From: Periconia sp. R9002
Taxonomy: Eukaryota; Ascomycota; Dothideomycetes; Pleosporales; Periconiaceae
Length of the DNA: 64,000 nucleotides
Assembly (NCBI GenBank): GCA_023627715.1
Contig: JAMAHW010000081.1
Coordinates: 124,001-188,000, forward strand
Direction: 5' to 3'
The notes under the pieces were generated by a model. It saw only the letters and a program-made list of their open reading frames with translations, had not been told where the DNA came from and made no database searches. The position numbers and the translations under genes were made by a program. Positions 55,695-64,000 of this stretch are shown piece by piece (the first letter of the stretch is position 1; every line of letters begins with the position of its first letter).

Positions 55695-56852
55695 ATGCCA
55701 CCCCTCCCAAAAAACAAATCCCAAACCCAAAAGAAAAGGAGCCGCACAACAGCACAACCCTCAGACGCCAAACCAAAACAAAAAGACAAACAAAAATCCG
55801 CAAAAAACGTTCATGGCGACTCGGCACCCCCTCGTATCATCCCCACCGACCTCCAACAACTCCTCCTCAACATCTTCAAGAACGCTTTCCACACCCGTCT
55901 AGAATCCGACATCAAGCCCCTCCTCCAAGAAGTCAAGCAGCACCTGTACAACCGTGACTTCGCGGCCGCGTTTAGCAAGGAGGAGTATCTGGAGGCGTAT
56001 GCAGCGAGGTGGAGCCCGAGCCGGGCGTTGAATTATTTGAGTATCTTCCATTCGCTGAGGGGGGAGTTGAGACCGTTTGAGGAAGGGGAAGGGGAAGGGG
56101 AAGGAGGGAAGACGTGGAAAGTCGTGTGTCTAGGTGGAGGTGCAGGCGCGGAGGTCGTTGCGTTGGGTGGATTCGCAAAGATGTTGGGTATTTGCGATAT
56201 ATCTCCTACCTCCTCGTCGTCGTTGGAGGAAGAAAAAGGTCAAGAAGAACCACCACCATCACAACCCCAAAAACACCTCACAATCCACACCCTCGACATC
56301 GCCCCCTGGACCAACCCCCTCACGCACCTAACCACACACCTCACAACCCCACCCCCCCTCTCCCCCTACGCCTCCTCCGCCCTCAAAGCCTCCAACACCC
56401 CTCTCCTCCCACCCACCTCCATCACGCAAACCTTCACCCAAACAAACCTCCTCACCCTCCCCACCACCACCCTCCACTCCCTCCTTGCCAACACGCACCT
56501 CGTAACCCTAATGTTCACCCTCAACGAACTCTACACAACCTCAGTGTCGCAAACACAAACCCTCCTCCTGCGGATGACGCAGTGTCTCGCGAAAGGCGCG
56601 ATGTTGCTCGTCGTCGATAGTCCGGGGAGCTACGCGATGGTGAAGCTCGGGGGCGATGGAGGGCAGGAGAAGGAGTATCCGATGCGGTGGTTACTTGACT
56701 TTACGCTGCTGGGTAAGGGCAAGGACGAGGGGGTGATGTGGGAGAAGGTTAAAGAGGAGGAGAGTCGGTGGTTTAGAATGGACGAAGCGTTGAAGTATCC
56801 GATCGAGCTTGAGAATGGGAGGGTGCAGCTTCATTTGTATAGGAGGGTGTGA
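55695..56852 (+). CDS. BMT6: 25S rRNA (uridine-N3) methyltransferase Bmt6
   Basis: A single exon of 385 residues. The start is a lysine-rich tail typical of nucleolar proteins (MPPLPKNKSQTQKKR). It is followed by IIPTDLQQLLLNIFKNAF and the helical part EEYLEAYAARWSPSRALNYL. The SAM-binding Rossmann motif is VVCLGGGAGAEVVALGG, about residues 145-161. Later are DIAPWTNPL, VTLMFTLNELY (the acidic-NELY loop) and LLVVDSPGSY. The order matches yeast Bmt6, which methylates N3 of U2843 in 25S rRNA in the nucleolus. A repetitive Pro/Thr/Ser insert around residues 175-250 is fungus-specific. The CT-rich coding strand there gives artefactual frames. Confidence 0.92.
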   Translation: MPPLPKNKSQTQKKRSRTTAQPSDAKPKQKDKQKSAKNVHGDSAPPRIIPTDLQQLLLNIFKNAFHTRLESDIKPLLQEVKQHLYNRDFAAAFSKEEYLEAYAARWSPSRALNYLSIFHSLRGELRPFEEGEGEGEGGKTWKVVCLGGGAGAEVVALGGFAKMLGICDISPTSSSSLEEEKGQEEPPPSQPQKHLTIHTLDIAPWTNPLTHLTTHLTTPPPLSPYASSALKASNTPLLPPTSITQTFTQTNLLTLPTTTLHSLLANTHLVTLMFTLNELYTTSVSQTQTLLLRMTQCLAKGAMLLVVDSPGSYAMVKLGGDGGQEKEYPMRWLLDFTLLGKGKDEGVMWEKVKEEESRWFRMDEALKYPIELENGRVQLHLYRRV

Positions 56853-57170
56853 TGGGAAGAGGGACGTACCGTTTGGGGGGTATTAAAAGGAAAAATGCGG
56901 AATCGACATGGTGGGGATGGATCTTGTGTATATGATTGATATATGTATGTTATGTACGCAAACGTGGAATTCCCCGTGTCACTGTGACGGGATATATACT
57001 CTACATCTACACCTACAGCTTTACACGCACAACACCACCAGTACCACCAACGCAATATAAACACCCCCCCTCCCACTCCTTCCTGCTCCTCTAAACCATA
57101 CCTAGTATACAAAAAAAAAACACAATCAAAAACATTCCCTCACAGCCCCCCTCCCTTCACCCCTCAGAAA
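56853..57170. other. convergent spacer
   Basis: About 320 bp between the 3' ends of BMT6 and the WD40 gene, with A-runs. No gene. Confidence 0.5.
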
Positions 57171-59967
57171 TCACAGCCTCAACCCCAACCCACTCACCCC
57201 CACCGTCTCCTGAGGAACAATCTGCGGCTCCACCCTCACTTCCCCCTCCATCTCAGACATAGAAACCATACTAATCCGACTCGCGCGCTTGCGGGGGGAG
57301 GAGCTGCGGGTCATACTGGCACGGGGCGTATTCGTCCCCGTCCCACCCTCACTTCCCCCTTGCGACAACTCCTGCCGCCACGACATGATGCGTTCATTAG
57401 GCGGCTGGGTCGACGTCGAGTCCCTACGCGAGCGTCCACTACGTGAGACGAGACTTCCCGTGCGGGAGATACTCATTTTGGACCCCGTGCGTTTCGAGAA
57501 GACGGACGACGTTTCCCAGGAATTGTCGAACCGCATGCGCTTGGTGCAGGCGCAGTCCTGGCGGAAGACTTTGATGGAGCCCGTCAAGTCGGTCGTGATG
57601 ATGATGTTGCCGTCTGGGTGGGAGGAGCGGGCGAGGTAGGCGGGGCTGCCTGCGACTTTGTTGTTGGGGAAGGTGGAGGTGGTGGGGGTGGGGAGGTTGA
57701 TGGAGGGGGTTTCGGTCGTGGTGGTGGTGGTGATGGTGGGGGGTTTGGAGCCGCCGTTGAGCGAGGGTTCGCGCGAGATGAGGGTTACGGGGGGAGGGTT
57801 GCAGAGGTCGAAGATGGGGTCTTCGGAGGCGGCGAGGAGGAGGCGGGTTTTGAGGGGTGCGAGGATCGCGCACGTGGTGACTGCGTTGTGGGCTTCGAAG
57901 AGCTCGACGGGTTGTTGGTTGCGTTTTTCGCTGTCGGGGAGTGAAGTGGACCATATGTAGGCTTTGCGGTCTTCGCTGCCGCAGATGATGTGGTTGGTGT
58001 CGTCGGCAAAGGACGCGCGGATCTGGCTCGAGTTGTTCTCGTGCGCTTTGAATTTCATTTCTAAGCTCCTGTCTCGCATGTTGTAGACGCGAATTCGGGA
58101 ATCGTTGCTGGTTACGAGGAGTTTTGTTTCCTCTCGGTCTCGACCCGTCCGAAACGTCTTGATTTGTATGCCGGTGATCTTGCTGCCCTTGGCGTTCTGG
58201 CCTCTTGTCGATTTGACGTGAATCTGCGATTGGTATTTCAGTCCTTCGGTTTCGTAAAACATGCAGAGTCCGCCTAATGTCCCAGCTATACACGTTTTAC
58301 CGTCGGGCGTGAACGAAACCGCAGTCACCATGTCCGAAACGCTTGCACTATAAGCGACGGATTTATCTGGAATGCTCCATAGTCTCAACTTCGTATCTAG
58401 GGAGCCTGCCAGGAAGAACCGGTCGTCTCGAGGATGGAACATGATCGAGGGAACGATGTCGGAATGCTTGAAGGTGCACAGATTCTCGCTCCGGCTAAGG
58501 TGCCACAACCGAACCGTCTTGTCCATTGCAGAAGAAAGGAGGAAATTATTCTGTACCATGTTAGAACGAGCTACACAAGTCCTCCCTCGCATAGCACTCA
58601 CCTTACTCCAACTCAAATCCAAAATCGTAGATTCATGACCGACATACAATCTAAACGGCTTTTGTTGGAACACCGGCGCACTGAGATGCGTACTTTGACC
58701 CTCAACCATCTTCTTATCACTTTCCTCCAACTCATGCGCCCTCCTTTCTTCCGGCGTCGAAATCACCGCCCACACCCTCAAGACTCGATCTTGCCCACCA
58801 GCGGCAAGATATTTCCCATCCTGACTAAACTCCGTAGCCCACACAGGATTCTGGCTCCCCGCTGAACCACTCTGCGGAACCGGATTCGCACCTACCGCGG
58901 GCACATTCCTCTTCTTCGTCCCCGACTGCAGTTCCTGCGCTAGAAAAAGATGGTTGAACTCCTTCTCCTTTTTGAACTTGGTGCGCACTTTTATGTACGC
59001 TGGGGGCTGAGGGTATTTGGGATGGAAGCTTAGATTGTCTCCGCTGTGAGCGAAAAGTGTTGCGTCCATGCCTTCAGGTCGAGATTCTTCCACTTCAGAG
59101 CCATTATCTTCGGCTCCGTCGCCTGCAGTCTTCTTCTTAGTGCCAATGAAGCGGCTTAAAAATGATACTCCTTTTCTATAACCAAAGTCATGGTTAGCTG
59201 TGCTTTGAATGCAATTTCCTAAAAACGTAGTTTCAGATCCCGATAACAACAGGATGCATGCATCAACTGTTTACTCCATGCACTGCAGCCAATTGCATGC
59301 ATGATAATTGGGCTGCCTTGGATATCGGCCGCCTCGGAAGACGATGTGTATACGCGTTCTATACGAAGGACCGTATAGAGATCGCACTAGCCGACGTATC
59401 CGAAGCGACCAAGCCTCAATGGATTTTAAAGCCAAACGTCGCACGCCAAAAAACGCAAGGAAAACAAGCATCAACCTACTTCTTGTCTGCCTTGTTTGCA
59501 CTATTTGCTTCGCGCGCGACATCCCCCTTCGTATCCGTATGCGCCTCGTTCGGCGAAGCAGGAGTTTGACCGGGACCATCAATCGTTTGCGATCTATACC
59601 GTTGCAGATTGGACGTATTCGTTCGCTTCAAGATGTGCTATTCCGAATAAACCTGATTAGTCTGCTTGCAATTATTCGCAGTCATGATTTGCTCCTCATC
59701 TGTACATACTTGCGACAGCGGGTCAATCCCTGCGTCTGATGCATGCTCCCCCGAGCTCTTCTTCCCATTCATCGGCCCAGTTGCCTCGGTCGAAACCGCG
59801 GATCCTGCACTTATAGGGCTCCGAAGCTTCGCAGCGATTTTTCCATTCGCAGGCGGGAGCACTTCATGTTTCCCTCCCCCTTTCCCCTTCCCACCCGTAT
59901 CCTGCCTCTGCAGCGCGGGAATCTGCGACGAATCCATCACCTTGATTTTGGGAAGTACGTTTGCCAT
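57171..59967 (-). CDS. WD40-repeat protein, WDR44/Dgr2-like
   Basis: Four exons (59710-59967, 59480-59637, 58602-59175, 57171-58550) give 789 residues. Introns are 72 nt, 304 nt (unusually long here) and 51 nt; the last keeps frame and could be mistaken for coding. The first two exons are low complexity (MANVLPKIKVMDSSQIPALQ; HILKRTNTSNLQRYRSQTID). KGVSFLSRFIG and a conserved block (SFHPKYPQPPAYIKVRTKFK) lead into at least six WD40 repeats (VWATEFSQDGKYLAAGGQD to TGSIKVF). The tail is Ser/Arg-rich. The layout matches WDR44 and yeast Dgr2/YMR102C. WDR44 binds Rab11 in animals; in fungi the role is unclear. It is probably a cytosolic scaffold. Confidence 0.9.
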
Positions 59968-61169
59968 TGACACGATTGCAGTGGGCAGGTTGCGTCATGG
60001 GTCACACCCAGAACGCTAGCCAGCCAATATTTGCATATGTCCACCGCCCACGCCGCCGTTGGTTATATCCTTCCTCTCCGAAGAACGAGCGTACCGAACC
60101 TCGAGACCCTCGTTCCTCCCGTAGAAGCCTTCGGTCGTTATACAAAAACTCGTGCGACGCTGCGATGCTCGTCTTTGCAAGCGTAGACAAAGTCTGCGCT
60201 TATGGGGTTGAGTGCCTGGCGGGCGCGCGCAATGGAATCGATGCAAGTGTGAGGATCCAGTCCACGCGGTTCGGTCCAGTCTGGCGGAGTCGCAACAGGT
60301 CGGCGTACACGTCAAACGCGAAGATTGTACATGTGAGGAGGGAGAGTGTGTGGAATCGTTGGCCACGGCAGGCCGCGGAAGTGACGGGGCGTCCTGCGCT
60401 CCTGCGATGATTATGTGGTAGGTAGAGGGCCGCGGCTAGATGCAGCCAGCACCTTATCGATTAGGCCCCGGGGACTTGGTTGCGAGCGCGCGACAAGTAG
60501 GTTGGAGTTTGTGGAAGTGTAGCTGTTGAAGGTACGATAAAAGTTCGATCACAAAATACCTGTTACTCACACATCGAGTGTTCCTTACCCCATATTGTAA
60601 TGTACCCCAAGATTGCGGGATCTGGGGTTTTTTTCCAGGGTCATCATTGCCTTGTGTAACGTCATACCCGTTTATCTTAGCCCAATACAGACGCGCATCA
60701 ACAACGCGTATCCACCACGCATCAATTTCTACCCCAATGGCTAAATGGTGATCTCTTTCCGAGTGAATATCTGGTTAAACTGAACCCTCCCAACGTTCTC
60801 ACGCAAACTGAACACTTGAAATTGTTTTTGAACGTTTTGAATTCGTGAATTATCCTAACAGCCATAAACTTATTCCATACCATCGTTCCCTATCCTAAAC
60901 AGCAGTCCCATAGTATATAGAACAGTCAACGATGTCATCCCCATCGCAATATTTCCCTCCCAAAACGCCATGATATATCCAAAACCGCCAAAAGGTATCA
61001 AAAAAGAACATGCGCGATGAGGCTAGCTATGTTCCCATATGCTGCGGCCGACTCCGGCAATGCAGAGGTGAATGGAGATGCAACATGAAAAAAGGGTACC
61101 TTTACCCAAACCCGACCAGTGGTATACAAGAGAGACGAATAAAAATGATAGGGCAGAAAGAGCAAGCGT
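59968..61169. other. intergenic region
   Basis: 1.2 kb between the start of the WD40 gene and the 3' end of the RNR2 gene. Short frames on both strands have no domain. It should contain the WD40 promoter and the RNR2 3' UTR. Confidence 0.5.
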
Positions 61170-62570
61170 CTAGAAGTCTTCGTCGAAGCAGAAGTCGCCC
61201 GACTGTCCGCCCTTCTCCTCCGAAGGTGATGCGGAGCTCTCCTTTTCCGTCTTCTTGGTGCTGGCCATGACACCGGCCTTCTGGTAGTCACCGACGCGCT
61301 TCTCGAAGAAGTTGGTCTTGCCGGCGAGCGATATGTTTTCCATGAAGTCAAATGGGTTGGTGGCGTTGTAGTACTTTGGTACGCCGAGGGTGAGGAGGAG
61401 ACGGTCAGCGACAAACTCAATGTACTGGCACATAAGGGTAGAGTTCATGCCGAGAAGAGCGCAAGGAAGAGCCTCGGTCAAGAACTCCTTCTCAATCTCA
61501 ACTGCCTCACAGATGATGCTCTCCACGAGCTCACGGCTAGGGCGCTTGTTCAAGAGAGAGTAGAGAAGGCAAGCAAAGTCGGTGTGCATGCCCTCGTCAC
61601 GAGAGATGAGCTCGTTGGAGAAGGTGAGGCCGGGCATCAAGCCGCGCTTCTTGAGCCAGAAGATGGACGCGAAGGAACCGCTGAAGAAGATACCCTCTAC
61701 AGCAGCAAAGGCAATAAGACGCGTCGCAAAAGTGGAGTTCTTATCGGAGATCCATCGGAGAGCCCAATCGGCCTTCTTGCGGATGCAAGGAACTATTAAA
61801 CGCGTTAGACGCGTCTTTTGGATTAAGAATATCACCACTTACTGTTATCAATGGCGTTGAACAGGTAGTTGCGCTGCTTGGGCTCGCTAATGTAGGTGTC
61901 GATCAAAAGAGAGTAGGTCTCAGAGTGGATGTTCTCCATCATGATCTGGAAACCGTAGAAGCATCGCGCCTCGGGGATCTGTACCTCGCCGCTAAATCGC
62001 TCGACCAAGTTCTCGTTGACGATACCATCCGAAGCGGCGAAGAAGGCGAGAACGTGGGAGATGAAGAAGCGCTCGTCGTCGTTCAAACGCTTGTTCCAGT
62101 CGTGGAGATCTTTGGAGAGATCAATCTCTTCGGCGGTCCAGAAGGAAGCCTCGGCCTTCTTGTACATCTGCCAAACCTATTGAACTGTCAGTATATGGAT
62201 AATGGGGTACAGAGACGCGTCGACTGACATCATGGTACTTGATGGGGAACATGACGAAGCGCTGAGGGTTCTCTTGGAGCAATGGCTCGTCGGCCTCCTC
62301 AGCCTTGATGGTCTCTGCCGTGGTGGGTTTCTTCTCGGACGCGTCGACGTCGTCGGCGAGCTCAGGTATGCCAACAATGGGCTTGTAGACATTGTCGTTC
62401 TCTTTGTTGTCGGTGGACTCGAAGTTGAGCTTCTTTGCCGGTGAGTCGGACATCTTGAGAGTCTCGAGGGCTGAAGCAGCCTGAATGTGCGCGTTAGTAC
62501 ATATGAGACGCGTCTGGGGTTTAGATTGGCGACGTACCTTCTTGGACGGTGTTACTTGAATGGCAGACAT
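61170..62570 (-). CDS. RNR2: ribonucleotide reductase small subunit
   Basis: Four exons (62538-62570, 62229-62480, 61843-62176, 61170-61792) with introns of 57, 52 and 50 nt give 413 residues. The diiron ligands lie in [42 protein letters not shown] and [12 protein letters not shown]. The tyrosyl-radical Tyr is in ARCFYGFQI. The end FCFDEDF is the peptide that docks on the large subunit. The protein provides the radical for making dNTPs from ribonucleotides and is essential in S phase. The N-terminal 80 residues, with [18 protein letters not shown], are the variable regulatory tail. Each intron contains an ACGCGT box, fitting cell-cycle control. Confidence 0.97.
61800..61814. promoter_or_regulatory. 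two MCB boxes in RNR2 intron 3
   Basis: ACGCGT at 61800-61805 and 61809-61814, just before the acceptor of intron 3. ACGCGT is the MluI cell-cycle box bound by MBF (Mbp1-Swi6) at G1/S genes, RNR genes among them. Function inside an intron is inference. Confidence 0.45.
62215..62220. promoter_or_regulatory. MCB box in RNR2 intron 2
   Basis: ACGCGT within the context GACGCGTC in intron 2, nine bases after the donor on the minus strand. Confidence 0.4.
62508..62513. promoter_or_regulatory. MCB box in RNR2 intron 1
   Basis: ACGCGT, again as AGACGCGTCT, in intron 1, only about 60 bp downstream of the start codon and so close to the core promoter. Confidence 0.45.
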
Positions 62571-64000
62571 TGAATTGAATAATTTGTGTGTAAGAGGAGT
62601 GTGGAAGTGAAGAATGACAACCAACAGGTGAAAGAGGGCGAAATGTCAACGAGTTAAATAGGTTGATTGGGAAGAGTTGATTGATGATGTTGGTGGTGGT
62701 GGGAGGAACAAAGAGCAGACGCGACTTAAAAATACGCGGTGGAGGGAAGTCACGTGGGAGGCTTTTGGTTAGTGCGCGCAATGACGTTCAACACGCTAGC
62801 GCGCACATCCGTTTGAACGTCGTCGAGCTGTATGCACGCTGCACGTTCTACTTTCTTTCACTGTATCGACACTATGCAGGACAAAATTAAACGCCCTTTC
62901 GAATGATATGCATCTCGACAATTAATTTCTGCCTCGAGCCCTCGAAAAATTCACAAAAGCATGTCGGAAAGTGGTTTTGCGAGTACCCAGCCACGGCTGA
63001 TTCGCGACTACAAACAATCCGTGCGACGCGTCAAGATGTAGCAGAACGCGCTTTGATTCGGCCAAGGACCCACCACAACAATTCCTTTTCCGCACAGGAA
63101 CCCCGAGTCACACGCCGGCTAGGGATTACCCACCTCAGCCTGAGCTTGGAAAGCCCGAGCGAGCCAAGTATCGGATTTACGGCGGCCGGAATTGATCATT
63201 GATCCACGCGCGTCTATAACAAACTCCTCACGAATCGACCAGATGTAGTCATGATTGGATAAGCCCACGCCCCCGTGTGGAGATTCCTTGATTTTGTATT
63301 ATCAATTGATTGCATAGACTTGAGAGGGAGAGTGTTGCTGTCGCCATCTCGAAGCTCGTCACACATATCGATTGCGTGAAAGATAGGGTTGAGCCTCTCT
63401 ATCCAGGTTTACACGATGCGCGTGAGAGTGTGCCTATAGGATTCCTGCAGGACTTCAAGCAATGGTCAATGTAGGTATTCAAGCCCTACAGTCCACAGAA
63501 CACCCATTTCCACGGACAGTATCAACTATGAACATGTATCACCACACAATCCTTCCCTATCCTCCCTCGAATCAAACGCCGAACCCCACCGATCCTTCCA
63601 TAAAACAGGGACAAATTAACTTTTTTTTCCAGCCGTCTACAGCCTTTCCAATTACTCTCGCTCGTGCGCGGGGGAGGGGGGGGACGACGCGTAGCAAGAC
63701 GCGTCTTTTTTGACACAAAAACAATAATGTACAAGTACCAGCTGATGCCCCGAGTGTCGGGAGGCCTTCGGATCAGATAAGATGGATGGCGCATGGATTG
63801 ATAATCTGATGCATTGGCGCGCCCCACTAAAATGACACGAGCATTGGCGCCATGACATGCATGTGCATTGTGCATTGTGCATTGTGCATTGTGCATGCAT
63901 GCAGAACCTTGGAAAATGGCTGGCAGATCTCGTGTTGTCGCGTTTCTCTCGTCTCGAGACGTGTTTGCTGGCGTGTTAATGTATGATACATGACTCCTTG
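62571..64000. promoter_or_regulatory. RNR2 upstream region
   Basis: No gene is supported up to the window end. Further ACGCGT boxes lie at 63026-63031, 63687-63692 and 63699-63704. Near-matches such as GACGCGAC lie within 160 bp of the ATG. Confidence 0.4.
63863..63894 (+). repeat. 7-bp tandem repeat
   Basis: About 4.5 copies of TGTGCAT in a row, ending in ATGCATGCA. It is perfect over four units, so it is a likely polymorphic minisatellite and is responsible for repetitive frames (MHNAQCT) on the minus strand. Confidence 0.85.

Noticed and set aside
57439..58293. 284-codon minus-strand frame rich in His, Pro and Arg
   Set aside because: Alternative reading frame of the WD40 gene.
59961..60410. 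149-codon plus-strand frame upstream of the WD40 gene
   Set aside because: Arg/Ser-rich without a domain; it overlaps the start of the WD40 gene on the other strand.
63863..63894. Short tandem repeats considered as a CRISPR-like array
   Set aside because: Units are 7 bp with no spacers and the organism is a eukaryote; it is a simple minisatellite.

Overview
The window looks like chromosomal DNA of a filamentous ascomycete, most likely a dothideomycete (the class is inference). Genes are well spaced. Most carry short GT-AG introns of about 45-75 nt, several with a CTAAC/CTAAT-type branch site. Fungal-specific families are present: NACHT STAND proteins, Zn2Cys6 regulators, a CBM18 chitin deacetylase, a division-2-like chitin synthase and a TigA-type PDI. 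There is no sign of a bacterium, plasmid, CRISPR array or intact transposon. Gene models were rebuilt by hand from splice signals and frame continuity, so exon junctions are predictions.

1-10.5 kb: a cytochrome P450, a short P450-like remnant, a large protein with collagen-like Gly repeats (DUF7932 type), and a divergently transcribed RBR ubiquitin ligase. 10.5-19 kb: mostly housekeeping. It holds an intronless GH78 rhamnosidase, a thioredoxin, a TigA/ERp38-type PDI, a tiny three-exon HSBP1 homologue hidden between larger reading frames, and the nucleolar factor EBP2. 19.5-28.1 kb: an unrecognised protein, a DEDD 3'-5' exonuclease-like protein, two members of one unnamed fungal family sharing an intron position, and a coiled-coil protein of another unnamed family.

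28.9-36.8 kb: a Zn2Cys6 transcription factor, a NACHT-ankyrin protein with an apparent transmembrane helix, and a small membrane protein. A repeat of about 56 bp, with a further 25 bp block, lies in the same orientation just upstream of both the regulator and the NACHT-ankyrin gene. 39.2-44.2 kb: a secreted GH31 alpha-glucosidase faces a NACHT protein that ends where relatives continue into repeats.

47.3-54.2 kb is a chitin-related group: a chitin synthase-like enzyme with an N-terminal zinc-finger-like module, a CBM18-CE4 chitin deacetylase, and a GH20 hexosaminidase catalytic region lacking its usual N-terminus. 54.5-62.6 kb returns to core metabolism: an AhpD/CMD-like protein, the 25S rRNA methyltransferase Bmt6, a WDR44/Dgr2-like WD40 protein, and the ribonucleotide reductase small subunit, whose three introns each contain an ACGCGT (MCB) box.

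The accessory stretches at about 30.9-32.2, 36.8-39.2, 44.2-47.3 and 50.1-51.5 kb are gene-poor.
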